Positions 1-8,035 of a stretch of DNA of 42,315 nucleotides are shown piece by piece. The notes below the pieces were generated by a model. It was not told where the DNA came from. It searched no databases and was given only the letters and a program-made list of their open reading frames with translations. Position numbers and translations under genes: made by a program. Origin of the DNA: an uncultured Eubacteriales bacterium (GTDB taxonomy: Bacteria; Bacillota; Clostridia; Oscillospirales; CAG-272); NCBI GenBank assembly GCA_934433485.1, contig CAKRZR010000019.1, positions 1 to 42,315 of the forward strand. Direction: 5' to 3'. The stretch's first letter is position 1. Each line of letters starts with the position of its first letter.

Positions 1-153
1 CTGACCCCCTATGCCCTCAGAGAGCTTGTCAAGGCGGTCTATGTAGATGCACCGGACAAGTCCAGCGGCAAGCGCAGACAGAAGGTACATATCGAGTACG
101 ACCTTGTGGGCTACATTCCCGTGGATGAGCTGCTAAAAGCGGAACAGGCATGA
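1..153 (+). CDS. Serine recombinase, C-terminal fragment (5' truncated by window)
   Basis: Frame 1 is open from the first base to a TGA at 151-153 and gives 50 residues. The segment VYVDAPDKSSGKRRQKVHI followed by a short YDLVGYIP stretch matches what I know of the DUF4368 C-terminal domain of large serine recombinases found on clostridial mobile elements (TndX/TnpX-like). These enzymes excise and insert the element through a catalytic serine in an N-terminal resolvase domain, which lies outside the window. The gene points toward the pnuC region and ends 80 bases before the convergent pnuC stop, so an element/chromosome junction may lie just downstream. Only the tail is visible, so family assignment rests on this short stretch. 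Confidence 0.75.
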   Translation: MTPYALRELVKAVYVDAPDKSSGKRRQKVHIEYDLVGYIPVDELLKAEQA

Positions 154-172
154 CCGAGATCATGCCTGTTCC
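141..172 (+). terminator. Perfect 13-bp hairpin over the recombinase stop codon
   Basis: GGAACAGGCATGA (141-153) pairs perfectly with TCATGCCTGTTCC (160-172) around a 6-base loop, and the stop codon is part of the left arm. No strong T-run follows on either strand, so it may act as a terminator, an mRNA 3' stabiliser or a recombination-related palindrome. Confidence 0.45.
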
Positions 173-232
173 AAGAAAATTAAATTTTACTGTCTTACCA
201 GCAGGGAGCTTTCCTTCCGCGTTTTTTCTTTT

Positions 233-1039
233 TTACAATAGGCTGAACTGTTTCTTCGCTTCCAGCTCTTTTTTGTGTTCCTTGATGTATTTCGTCCACT
301 TGATATAGCCGTAGGTGGTGTTCGTGAGATAGCCTACCTTCAGCACCAGGAGCACGTACTGTCCGGAGAGAATGTTGATCGTTGCTTCCAGCAGTGCGCT
401 GATATACCACGCGATCCATTGCTCCCGGATACGGAACAGGATGAAAAGACCGTTGCAGATGCCGACTGCGGAAGCGCACGCGTCCAGATAGCAGACCCAC
501 GTCTCCAGCGTCTGATTCCCTCCGAAAAGATCGGTTCCGATGTCCAGCGTGGTGAGGAAATAGCCCACGCCGAGCGTCCACACAACAATGCCCGCGATGA
601 TCGCGACCTCCGCCCAACCGGACAGCTTGCGCACCTCGGTCAGCTCGTCGTCCTTTTTGTCGGGATGACGGTGCCAGTTCACGAAGCTGATGATGTCGAT
701 CGGGATCCAGAAGAATAAAGTGGACGCCATGGTGGCAAAGCGATACGACAATACGATACAAATGAGAATTTCCGTGATTTCCACGAACAGGGAGACGATG
801 AAGTTCCACTTGCTCTGCTTGGAGATGAGCAGCTCACAGAGAATGTTCAAAAACGTATCCGCGAGGTACAGTCCCATGATGATGGAGCCGCGGACGCCGT
901 TTACGTCCTCCTCCGGGAAGAGCACGGCAAAAACGCATGCCAGAATGAGGATCGAGAAAAACCAGATCTTTTCGTAGAGGGAAAAATAATTCCATACGTG
1001 TCTGCATTTCGCTCCGAAAGTTGAGGTGTTCTTTTCCAT
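233..1039 (-). CDS. pnuC: PnuC-family nicotinamide riboside/vitamin transporter
   Basis: A 268-residue integral membrane protein with about seven hydrophobic segments and the aromatic-rich C-terminal half typical of PnuC (YLDACASAVG, QWIAWYISALLEATIN, GYIKWTKYIKEHKK). PnuC proteins move nicotinamide riboside, or in related groups other B-vitamin precursors, across the membrane by facilitated diffusion, with trapping by a kinase; the substrate here cannot be told from sequence. The ATG at 1039 is chosen because GGAGGAAATT lies directly before it; the open frame extends 35 codons further upstream but has no ribosome site there. It has its own consensus promoter with a palindrome over the start site. 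The gene is single, convergent with the recombinase tail. Confidence 0.88.
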   Translation of the reverse strand: MEKNTSTFGAKCRHVWNYFSLYEKIWFFSILILACVFAVLFPEEDVNGVRGSIIMGLYLADTFLNILCELLISKQSKWNFIVSLFVEITEILICIVLSYRFATMASTLFFWIPIDIISFVNWHRHPDKKDDELTEVRKLSGWAEVAIIAGIVVWTLGVGYFLTTLDIGTDLFGGNQTLETWVCYLDACASAVGICNGLFILFRIREQWIAWYISALLEATINILSGQYVLLVLKVGYLTNTTYGYIKWTKYIKEHKKELEAKKQFSLL

Positions 1040-1067
1040 AATTTCCTCCGAAATTGGTATAAAAAAT

Positions 1068-1101
1068 TTCCGGTATTTCCCGTTTGCGAAAAATACCGGA
1101 A
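1068..1101 (-). promoter_or_regulatory. 11-bp inverted repeat at the pnuC start site (candidate operator)
   Basis: TTCCGGTATTT (1068-1078) and AAATACCGGAA (1091-1101) form a perfect dyad with a 12-base spacer, immediately downstream of the -10 box and covering the expected transcription start. This position suits a repressor operator better than an attenuator, because the expected start (about 1097) would remove part of the first arm from the RNA. The regulator is unknown; a vitamin-responsive repressor is only an inference from the target gene. Confidence 0.5.
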
Positions 1102-1103
1102 CT

Positions 1104-1131
1104 ATTATAGCAGAAATTTTGGAAATGTCAA
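1104..1131 (-). promoter_or_regulatory. Consensus promoter of pnuC
   Basis: Minus strand TTGACA (1131-1126), 16-base spacer, TATAAT (1109-1104). Both hexamers are perfect matches to the vegetative consensus, which suggests strong expression unless repressed. Confidence 0.85.
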
Positions 1132-1198
1132 TGGGATACGACAAATATTGTTGCTGTATGGTTACTGTTAGCCTGTCAAAACATTCTGCCGCGACGCT

Positions 1199-3073
1199 TT
1201 ATTGCCTGTAATACTGCGCTTGCGCCTCCCACAGCGCCGCGTATTTGCCGCCGGACGCCACAAGCGTTTCATGCGCCCCGCGTTCCACGAGCTTGCCCTC
1301 GTCGAATACGAGAATGTCCCGGCAGAAGCGGCAGGAGGAGAGACGGTGACTGATGTAGACCGCCGTTTTATCGCCGACGATCTCGTCAAAGCTCTCGTAC
1401 ACCTTCGATTCCGCAATCGGGTCCAGCGCGGCGGTCGGCTCGTCCAGGATGATAAACGGAGCGTCCTTGTACAGCGCGCGGGCGATCGCCACCTTCTGCG
1501 CCTCGCCGCCGGAGAGATCGGTGCCGTCGTCGCGGATGTCCTTGTAGAGATAGGTGTCCAGTCCCTGCTCCATTTTCGCGAGCCGTTCCCCGAAGCCTGC
1601 TTTTGTCAGATCGGCTTCGGCAAGCGCACAGTCATAGGCTTTTCCGGCACCGACGTTTTCGCCAAGCGGCAGGGAGAACAGCTTGAAATCCTGGAATACT
1701 ACGCCGAACGCGGCAAGATAGGCTGTGTAGTCGATCTCGCGGATGTCCACGCCGTCGATGGTGATATAGCCCTCGGTCGGATCGTACAGACGGGACAGGA
1801 GCTTGATGAACGTGGATTTGCCGCTGCCGTTTCTGCCGACCACTGCCATGCGTTCGCCGGTTTCAAAGGTCAGATTTACATGGGACAGCGCGTCCGTTTT
1901 CGCGCCCGGATAGCGGAACGACACATCGTGGAACACGATCTCGTGCGAATCCCCTGCCGGAAACGGACGGTCACCTTTCTGCATCACGGATGGAATGTCG
2001 AGAAATTCAAATATCAGCGAGAGGAACGGCGCGTTGTTGCGCATATCGCCGATGGTGGAGAGAAGCGAGGACAGACTGCCGGACAGCCGCGTGATCGAGG
2101 CGACATACTGGGTCACAGCGCCGACGCCAAACGCGCCCGCCCACGCCTTCAGACAAACGAACACATACACCAGCCCTGTGAAAAGTACGGATACCGCAGC
2201 GGACGCGCCTCTGTACAGTCCCATCGGACCGCGCGCCAGTCGTGCAAACGGACCCTTGGAGCCAAAGGTAGCCGTTTTGTCAGCGCAGTATTTCGCGCAG
2301 ATATCCCCCTGCCGGTAGATACGGATGTCGGCGGCGTACTGGTTGCGGTTGCCGAGAAAGCCGAAGAAGCCGAACAGGCGGTTGCCAAGATTATGGTTCC
2401 CTGCCGCTTTTGCGTAGTAGCTGTTCGCCTTTGTGGACAGCATCGGGGCGAGATAGGTCACAAAGAGCAGCAGTGCCACCACGGCGAGCACAAAAAGCGG
2501 ATGGTTCAGAACGGTCCACGCACCGCTGTCGTCCGGGACACGCTGCACGAACAATGTGACAGTCAGGGCGATTCCGCCGAAGAGATTGCAGAAGCCGGAG
2601 AGCAGTGATTCCACGTTGTCGATGACGCGGAACAGTCCCCAGCCGCCGCCGTTACGGTTCTGCTGGATCGTCGAGAGCATTTCGTGCGTGTGCGTGTCGT
2701 CAATGGAGAGAAAATCGAGCGAGAGCATCTTTTCCGCGAAGAAGCCTTCAACCTGAAAATACATCGTGGAGCAGAGCGTCTCCCGCCAACGGTTCAGCAG
2801 TGCTGTGACAAGCGAGATGACGGCGGCGGAGAACAGCGTTGCCAAAACCAGATTCCGCAGCACGAGCGGATCGCGGTTTCCGGACAGCTCTTCGATGATC
2901 TGCGCGGAGAGGTAAATACCGACGTATGGTGTCAGCGCGCCGAAGATCACCGGGATGAGCCGGGAGAGAAACATCTGCGGGTATTTGTGAAATAACATGC
3001 CAAACGCGCGGCGATTGATGGAGAACGCCTGCCGCAGCGTCGTTTTTTTCGATTTCGATGCATTCTTTTTCAT
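1199..3073 (-). CDS. ABC exporter, fused membrane/ATPase subunit (second of pair)
   Basis: A 624-residue half-transporter: N-terminal membrane domain with about six hydrophobic segments (residues about 20-330) and a C-terminal nucleotide-binding domain with Walker A GRNGSGKST (about 413), signature LSGGEAQ (about 520), Walker B FIILDE (about 540) and H-loop ISHR (about 574). It starts inside the stop of the upstream gene (ATGA overlap at 3070-3073), so the two are translationally coupled and probably form a heterodimer exporting a lipid, peptide or drug. Both ATP sites look complete: the glutamate after Walker B is present in both subunits. The substrate is unknown. No clear terminator is seen between its stop and the pnuC promoter. 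Confidence 0.92.
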   Translation of the reverse strand: MKKNASKSKKTTLRQAFSINRRAFGMLFHKYPQMFLSRLIPVIFGALTPYVGIYLSAQIIEELSGNRDPLVLRNLVLATLFSAAVISLVTALLNRWRETLCSTMYFQVEGFFAEKMLSLDFLSIDDTHTHEMLSTIQQNRNGGGWGLFRVIDNVESLLSGFCNLFGGIALTVTLFVQRVPDDSGAWTVLNHPLFVLAVVALLLFVTYLAPMLSTKANSYYAKAAGNHNLGNRLFGFFGFLGNRNQYAADIRIYRQGDICAKYCADKTATFGSKGPFARLARGPMGLYRGASAAVSVLFTGLVYVFVCLKAWAGAFGVGAVTQYVASITRLSGSLSSLLSTIGDMRNNAPFLSLIFEFLDIPSVMQKGDRPFPAGDSHEIVFHDVSFRYPGAKTDALSHVNLTFETGERMAVVGRNGSGKSTFIKLLSRLYDPTEGYITIDGVDIREIDYTAYLAAFGVVFQDFKLFSLPLGENVGAGKAYDCALAEADLTKAGFGERLAKMEQGLDTYLYKDIRDDGTDLSGGEAQKVAIARALYKDAPFIILDEPTAALDPIAESKVYESFDEIVGDKTAVYISHRLSSCRFCRDILVFDEGKLVERGAHETLVASGGKYAALWEAQAQYYRQ

Positions 3074-4941
3074 TCCGCATCCTCCGTTTCGTTTGCGGCG
3101 GAATCCGCGTAGTAGTGACTCTGTACCGTGAACAGCTCCGCGTATTTTCCGCCTTTTGCCAAGAGCTCCTCGTGTGTGCCTTCCTCTAAGATCTGTGCGT
3201 CGCCGATAAGGACGATCCGGTCGCAGAAGCGTGTGGACGCCAGTCGGTGGCTGATGTACAGGGATGAGCGTCCCGCGGTGATCTCGCTGTATTTTTCGTA
3301 TAGCTCCGCCTCGGAGATCGGGTCCAGCGCCGCGGTTGGCTCATCGAGCATCAGAATCGGCGCGTTTTTGTACAGCGCGCGTGCCAGCACCAGCCGCTGG
3401 GTCTCGCCGCCGGAGAGCGCCACCGCGTCCTCATAAACGTCCCGGTTCATTTTCGTCTCCAGTCCGTCCGGCAGGGACTCAAATTTTGCCCGCAGTCCCG
3501 CCGCGTCGACGCAGTGCCATACTCTGTCGTAATCGATGTTGTCCTCCGTCTGCGCGATGTTGGCGGCGATGGTGGTGGCAAGCGTGTCGAAATCCTGGAA
3601 CACGGCGGAAAACAGGGAATAGTAGTCCTGCCTGTTGTACTCTCGGATGTCCCTGCCGTTCAAGAGCACCGCGCCCTCCGTGGGATCGTAGAAGCCGCAG
3701 AGCAGCTTGACGAGGGTGGTTTTACCCGCGCCGTTCAGTCCGACGACCGCCAGCTTCTCCCCGGGATGGAGCGTCAGATGGATGTGTTCAAGGATGTTGC
3801 GCTCCGTGCCGGGATAACGGAAGGTCACATCGCGCAGCTCGATGGTGTACGCCTTGTCCGGTTCCGGAAGAAGCGGAGCCCCGGTAAAGGAGAACGATTC
3901 CGGATAGGTGAGAAATTCCCGCACCGTCGAGAGATCAAGGCTTTGCTTATGTAAGGTGTTCAGATTGCCGAGGATCCCGGTGATCCACGCCGCGAATCCG
4001 CCGACCGCCGAGAAGTACAAAAGAAATTCCGACACCTGCATTCCGGCGTCCAGACAGAGCGAGAGCAGATACGCGTAGGCGATCCCGTTGCGGAGAAACG
4101 CAAGCACGAGGTCCGCGATGGATGCCCAGATATAGATGTTCTGCGCCTTGACGGAGAGTGCCTGATACGCGGTCAGTGCCTTGTCCTGCACCTCTTTGAG
4201 CCATGGCAGCAGATGGAAAATACGGATGTCGGCGGCACAGGTGCGGTCCTTGGCGACCCGGTCGATGTAAAATAACTGCTTTTCCAGCGCGCCGAATTCC
4301 TCTCTGTGCCGGTATTCGTATTCGCTGACATACTTTGTGACGATGTATCCGGCGATGGCGGTGACGAGAATCACGGCGATCATGCGCCAGTCGAGGGAGA
4401 AGAGCAGAAGCAGGTAGAGAATGAAGCCGAGGATGTTTTGCAAAAGCGTCGACAGCGTAGTCCAGACCGCCTCTGTCGCCTCGCTGTTGCCGGAGGTCGC
4501 CACGGAGGCTTTCGCGCGCAGCTTCAGAAATTTCTCGTCATAGAGATTCGGGAACGAGGTCGTCGCCGATTTGATCCCCATCTGCCGGATGATGGCGAGG
4601 CGCACCTGGATCCTGCCATACATGGTGTTTTCGCTGATATAGGCGGAGGTCGCGGCGCACAGGAGCAGTCCCGCGGTAAAGGCGGCGATCGTTCCGAGAA
4701 GCGTTCCGATGGAGGCGTGCGATTCTACGTTGTCGAGCAGCACCGGCGTGACATAGAGCTGTAAGAGGCTGTTTGCTACGGCGAGGAGCGCGGTCAGGAC
4801 GCAGAGGACGATGACCATTCCCTCTTTATCCTGCCATGCCGTGCGGAGCATGAACACCGTGTTCGACCACATGCCGAACTTTGGCTTTTCCGCCTTTGGT
4901 TTGTCTTTTTTCTGTTCCTTTTCAATCGGTTTGTCTTTCAT
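3070..4941 (-). CDS. ABC exporter, fused membrane/ATPase subunit (first of pair)
   Basis: A 623-residue half-transporter starting with a lysine/glutamate-rich cytosolic tail (KEQKKDKPKAEKPK), then a six-helix membrane domain and an ATPase domain with Walker A GLNGAGKTT (about 401), LSGGETQ (about 509), Walker B ILMLDE (about 529) and ISHR (about 563). The ATG at 4941 is preferred over one 18 codons upstream because GGGAGGACACAG precedes it. It is the first gene of a two-gene operon with the subunit at 1199-3073, with which it shares a 4-base overlap and the type of architecture. A promoter with adjacent palindromes lies upstream. Function beyond export is not readable. Confidence 0.92.
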   Translation of the reverse strand: MKDKPIEKEQKKDKPKAEKPKFGMWSNTVFMLRTAWQDKEGMVIVLCVLTALLAVANSLLQLYVTPVLLDNVESHASIGTLLGTIAAFTAGLLLCAATSAYISENTMYGRIQVRLAIIRQMGIKSATTSFPNLYDEKFLKLRAKASVATSGNSEATEAVWTTLSTLLQNILGFILYLLLLFSLDWRMIAVILVTAIAGYIVTKYVSEYEYRHREEFGALEKQLFYIDRVAKDRTCAADIRIFHLLPWLKEVQDKALTAYQALSVKAQNIYIWASIADLVLAFLRNGIAYAYLLSLCLDAGMQVSEFLLYFSAVGGFAAWITGILGNLNTLHKQSLDLSTVREFLTYPESFSFTGAPLLPEPDKAYTIELRDVTFRYPGTERNILEHIHLTLHPGEKLAVVGLNGAGKTTLVKLLCGFYDPTEGAVLLNGRDIREYNRQDYYSLFSAVFQDFDTLATTIAANIAQTEDNIDYDRVWHCVDAAGLRAKFESLPDGLETKMNRDVYEDAVALSGGETQRLVLARALYKNAPILMLDEPTAALDPISEAELYEKYSEITAGRSSLYISHRLASTRFCDRIVLIGDAQILEEGTHEELLAKGGKYAELFTVQSHYYADSAANETEDAE

Positions 4942-4985
4942 CTGTGTCCTCCCGCCGGGTTTTGCCCCGGATGTTTTCTGCCATA

Positions 4986-5014
4986 AGGATACCACAATGA
5001 CAGCTTTCTGTCAA
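4986..5014 (-). promoter_or_regulatory. Promoter of the ABC exporter pair
   Basis: TTGACA (5014-5009), 17-base spacer, TATCCT (4991-4986) on the minus strand. The -35 box lies inside a perfect dyad TGACAG/CTGTCA (4998-5013). Confidence 0.7.
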
Positions 5015-5070
5015 GCAACTGGCTCTTGACATGGACAACTGTCCTTTTGGCAAGCACAACTTGCAGTTGT
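4998..5070. promoter_or_regulatory. Cluster of three short dyads upstream of the ABC operon
   Basis: Three palindromes lie within 73 bases: TGACAG-N4-CTGTCA (4998-5013), GGACA-N2-TGTCC (5033-5044) and ACAACT-N3-AGTTGT (5056-5070). The first overlaps the -35 box. They could be operators for a local regulator such as the neighbouring LysR protein; no binding evidence exists in the sequence. Confidence 0.35.
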
Positions 5071-5101
5071 ATGCGTTGTAGAATGGGGAGATTTCCATAC
5101 A

Positions 5102-5995
5102 TCAACGGTCTGATAGTCCCGCCGCACAGCTCTGCAGCACCTCCATCACACCGCGCATGGCAGGGGTCAGGTTCTTGTGGCGCAAATGGGCAAGCACATA
5201 CGCCCGCCGGATCGCAGCCGCACCGGTAGCCTCCGCGATCGTGCAGAGGCGCAGACCGTATTTTGTACAGACACTTTTCGCCAACCGCATCGGCACCACG
5301 GCAAACCCGATCCCCTGTGCTGCCAGCTCCACCAATGCCAGCGTGCTGACGCTTGTGACCGCGCACGTGTATCCGAATGGGGACAGCACGTTGTCTACGG
5401 CGGAGCGCTGCCCACTGCCGATCTCCCGCAGAAGAAGCGGATGGCGCGAAAGCTCCTCCGGCGTGATTGTATCGCTGTCGTATCGTCCCGGCGCGCATAC
5501 GGCGACCTCCGTTTCCGAGAACAGAGGCAGGACGGTCTTTGCCGCGCGGTCGATGGCCCCGTCGTATACGGCAAGATCGATGCGGTTTTCCGTGAGCAGC
5601 CGGTCGAGCCGTTCGTTGTTGTCGGCAAAGGCAGTCAACGCAATCTCCGGCGCGGTTTTGCGAATCGTCTCTATCCAGTCGCCCAGATACGCCTCCGCCA
5701 CCGATACATTCACGCCGATCCGGCACTGGACAAACGCGCGTCCGGTGCGCAGAACGGATTCCGCCTCGGCAAACGGCGTCAGAATCGCGTCCGCGTATTG
5801 ACGCAGCAGCCGTCCCGCCTCCGTTGGATAGATGCCGCGGTTGATCCGGTCGAAGAGCTTGACATGGTAGTATGCCTCCAATTCCCGGATCGCGATGCTG
5901 ACCGAGGGCTGTGTGACGTTCAGGCGATCCGCCGCCGCCGTGATTCCGCCGCAGTCAAAGACCGTTACAAAAATTTGCAGGTGTCGAATGTCCAT
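5102..5995 (-). CDS. LysR-family transcriptional regulator
   Basis: A 297-residue LysR protein: N-terminal winged helix-turn-helix (residues 1-60, LQIFVTVFDCGGITAAADRL then NVTQPSVSIAIRELE) followed by the periplasmic-binding-like effector domain (about 90-290). LysR regulators bind T-N11-A type dyads and respond to a small-molecule coinducer. GAGAGGTACGCT precedes the ATG at 5995. It is divergent from the CHR transporter pair with a shared 102-base intergenic region carrying a perfect 9-bp dyad that overlaps its own -10 box, which suggests that it represses itself and controls the CHR genes. Confidence 0.93.
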   Translation of the reverse strand: MDIRHLQIFVTVFDCGGITAAADRLNVTQPSVSIAIRELEAYYHVKLFDRINRGIYPTEAGRLLRQYADAILTPFAEAESVLRTGRAFVQCRIGVNVSVAEAYLGDWIETIRKTAPEIALTAFADNNERLDRLLTENRIDLAVYDGAIDRAAKTVLPLFSETEVAVCAPGRYDSDTITPEELSRHPLLLREIGSGQRSAVDNVLSPFGYTCAVTSVSTLALVELAAQGIGFAVVPMRLAKSVCTKYGLRLCTIAEATGAAAIRRAYVLAHLRHKNLTPAMRGVMEVLQSCAAGLSDR

Positions 5996-6019
5996 AGCGT
6001 ACCTCTCATGGATAAAAGA

Positions 6020-6050
6020 ATATCTATGGATTCTATTATAACATAGATAT
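6020..6050. promoter_or_regulatory. LysR-type operator dyad between divergent genes
   Basis: ATATCTATG (6020-6028) and CATAGATAT (6042-6050) are perfect inverted repeats with a 13-base spacer. The spacer contains the -10 box of the lysR gene on the minus strand. Location and symmetry fit a LysR autoregulatory site. Confidence 0.65.
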
Positions 6051-6063
6051 GGAATTATGTAAA
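6035..6063 (-). promoter_or_regulatory. Promoter of the lysR gene
   Basis: TTTACA (6063-6058), 17-base spacer, TATAAT (6040-6035) on the minus strand, overlapping the dyad. Confidence 0.75.
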
Positions 6064-6078
6064 GAGGGCGTGTATACT
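6050..6078 (+). promoter_or_regulatory. Weak promoter of the CHR pair
   Basis: TATACT at 6073-6078 with a poor -35 (TGGAAT, 6050-6055) at 17 bases spacing. A poor -35 next to the dyad at 6020-6050 fits a promoter that needs LysR activation. Confidence 0.5.
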
Positions 6079-6097
6079 ATGGATGGAGGTGATCGAA

Positions 6098-6688
6098 ATG
6101 GATTGCGGCATGAAAAAGACATGCGGCGGCACGCTTGTGTCTTTGTTTTTGACTTTTTTGAAAATTGGCGCATGCACATTCGGCGGCGGCTACGGAATGC
6201 TGCGTCTGCTGGAGGATACGTGCATTGAAAAACGGCATTGGCTCGACAACGACGAATTTCTCGGAATGGTTGCAATGGCGGAGTCGACGCCCGGTCCGAT
6301 CGCCATCAATGCGGCGACCTACATTGGGTACAAGCGCGCAGGCATCCGGGGCGCTATGTGTGCGACGGTGGCGGTATGTGTGCCGTCGTTTGTGCTTCTA
6401 TACCTGATCTCTCTTTTCTTTGACCGATTTCTGGAAATTGCGCTGGTAAATAAGGCGTTTCGCGGCATCCAGTGCGCCGTCTGTTATCTGATTTTTTCCG
6501 CCGGTCTCAAATTGGTGCGCGGTATGGGCAAAAGTCGCTTGGAAAAAGGGTTGTTTTTCGCCGTTCTCGCGGTTATGACGTTGCTGACGCTCTTGTCCGT
6601 ATCGTTTTCCTCTATATATTATATCGTAATATGCGGTGCTGTCGGCGTTCTTTGGCAGCTTGTGCGCGGAAAGCGAGGCGGAATGTGA
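6098..6688 (+). CDS. Chromate transporter, CHR domain subunit 1
   Basis: A 196-residue membrane protein with the CHR-family signature near the N-terminus (FGGGYGMLRLLED) and the MAESTPGPIAINAATYIG motif. Short single-domain CHR proteins work as pairs, one equivalent to each half of ChrA, and are thought to move chromate or a related oxyanion. The start at 6098 is chosen because GGAGGTGATC lies just before it; an in-frame ATG at 6083 overlaps the ribosome site and is unlikely. It ends overlapping the next gene by 4 bases, so the two are coupled. Real substrate in gut clostridia is not established. Confidence 0.9.
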   Translation: MDCGMKKTCGGTLVSLFLTFLKIGACTFGGGYGMLRLLEDTCIEKRHWLDNDEFLGMVAMAESTPGPIAINAATYIGYKRAGIRGAMCATVAVCVPSFVLLYLISLFFDRFLEIALVNKAFRGIQCAVCYLIFSAGLKLVRGMGKSRLEKGLFFAVLAVMTLLTLLSVSFSSIYYIVICGAVGVLWQLVRGKRGGM

Positions 6689-7257
6689 TCATCCTGCGCC
6701 TCTTTTTCACCTTTTTTGTGATCGGTCTGGTTTCCTTCGGCGGCGGATACGGTATGATCCCGCTGATTGAGGATACAGTCCTTGCGAACGGCTGGCTGAC
6801 AGAGCAAGCGTTTGTTTCCCTGATCGCCGTGTCCGAATCGACGCCCGGTCCGCTCGCTGTCAATATGGCGACCTACATCGGTTCCACGGTCGGTGGTTTT
6901 ATCGGCGCCCTGGCAGCGACGATCGGTGTAGTGCTGCCGTCGTTTTGTATCATCACGGCAATCGCTATGCTGTCCGGTAAACTGTTGCGGAACGCACGGG
7001 TCGGAATGGTGGCAAACGCGTTTCTCTCCGGTGTGCGACCATGCGTCGTTGGAATGATTTTGTCCACCGCAATCACCATGAGCCTTGGCACCTTTGTCGG
7101 CTTCGGGAACGGTGCGCTCTGCCTGGATTGGCGCGCGATACTTGTGTTTTTTCTGCTTATCGCCTGTGACCTGATCAGCCGCCGTATAAAAAAGCGTCCG
7201 CTTGCGCCGATTTTGGTGATTGCGCTGTCTGCCTGCTTGGGAATGCTGGTGTTTTGA
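6685..7257 (+). CDS. Chromate transporter, CHR domain subunit 2
   Basis: A 190-residue paralog of the preceding gene, with FGGGYGMIPLIED and SESTPGPLAVNMATYIG motifs at the same places. The GTG at 6685 is taken as the start: it overlaps the upstream TGA (GTGA) and places the hydrophobic N-terminus in register with subunit 1. The open frame itself runs back to 6472 inside the upstream gene, which is not a credible start. It probably forms the heterodimeric transporter with subunit 1 in opposite membrane orientation, as known for paired short CHR proteins. A strong terminator follows. Confidence 0.9.
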   Translation: MIILRLFFTFFVIGLVSFGGGYGMIPLIEDTVLANGWLTEQAFVSLIAVSESTPGPLAVNMATYIGSTVGGFIGALAATIGVVLPSFCIITAIAMLSGKLLRNARVGMVANAFLSGVRPCVVGMILSTAITMSLGTFVGFGNGALCLDWRAILVFFLLIACDLISRRIKKRPLAPILVIALSACLGMLVF

Positions 7258-7264
7258 ATCGAAT

Positions 7265-7309
7265 CAGCCGTTTTTGTCGATGGGAGGATCGCGGAAACGG
7301 CTGTTTTTT
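7265..7309 (+). terminator. Intrinsic terminator after the CHR pair
   Basis: CAGCCGTTT (7265-7273) pairs with AAACGGCTG (7295-7303) and is followed by six T residues (7304-7309). Confidence 0.85.
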
Positions 7310-7346
7310 GTCACGGCTGCAAAGTGTTGAGATTTGCGCGTAACGC

Positions 7347-7375
7347 TTGACACAAGCGCGCCCGTTTTTTATAAT
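7347..7375 (+). promoter_or_regulatory. Consensus promoter upstream of the DUF998 remnant
   Basis: TTGACA (7347-7352), 17-base spacer, TATAAT (7370-7375). The promoter remains intact although the first gene behind it is broken; it could still serve the methyltransferase downstream. Confidence 0.8.
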
Positions 7376-7450
7376 AAGGTTGGCGGAAAGGCGGCTCTGC
7401 ATAGCAGCGAACCGCGAATTTCCCAAACAAACGGTCAGAAAGGGAATCGT

Positions 7451-7995
7451 GTGAGAAAAACACTTATTCAAAAATGGGGACTGTGCGGAATTGCCAGCTT
7501 TTGCTCCTATGCCGCAGCGGTTCTGTTCGCGCCGATGGCGTATCCGGGCTATAACTGGATGGCGCAGGCGGTCAGCGACCTGAGTGCCGCATACGCGCCG
7601 TCGCTTGCTCTTTGGAACCAACTCAGCGCAGTGTATAACGTGTGCGAGGTGGTCTGCGCAACCGCCGTGTGTATCGGTATTCAAGGACGAAAAACGCGGA
7701 CGCTTTTCAGGATGTCATGCATATGGTTGTTACCGCAGCCGTGGTGCTTTTGTCCATCGTATCGCTGACGGTGATCATCGTTGCCGGCGCGAAGCAGAGG
7801 GCATGCCGTTCCTATGGCATATGCGCCGGGATTGCACTTTTGATGATGCTTGTCGGTGCGATGGGGATGAAAATCGTCCCGGCAGCATATTTCGGCGTCG
7901 TGGAACGGTTCAGTGTATTCGCGGCGACGGGCTTCAACGCGGCGTTGGGCATACACCTGTTTTGCGGGAGATCACAGGAAATCCATGAGCAGTGA
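7451..7995 (+). pseudogene. DUF998 membrane protein, frameshifted and internally deleted
   Basis: The N-terminal part (GTG at 7451, frame 2) reads like DUF998 proteins: IQKWGLCGIASFCSYAAAV, AYPGYNWMAQAVSDLSAA, LWNQLSAVYNVC. From about 7690 the similarity continues in frame 1: FQDVMHMVVTAAVVLLS and VVERFSVFAATGFNAALGIH to the stop at 7995. From family memory, a transmembrane segment of some 30-40 residues normally lies between the VCIGIQ region and FQDVMH; it is missing here. So the gene carries both a frame change and an in-frame-sized loss at the same spot (about 7680-7705), best explained by one deletion. DUF998 proteins have about six membrane helices and no firm function. Confidence 0.75.
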
Positions 7996-8035
7996 GCGGC
8001 ATTTCCTATGGAATGGAATAGGAAGGAAAATTGCA

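Noticed and set aside
1068..1101. Hairpin before pnuC as a transcription attenuator or NAD-type riboswitch
   Set aside because: The expected transcription start lies inside the first arm, so the RNA could not form the full stem, and no known riboswitch consensus is visible.
6472..6684. N-terminal extension of CHR subunit 2
   Set aside because: These codons lie inside subunit 1 in another frame, encode arginine-rich non-membrane sequence, and the GTG at 6685 gives the normal family N-terminus.
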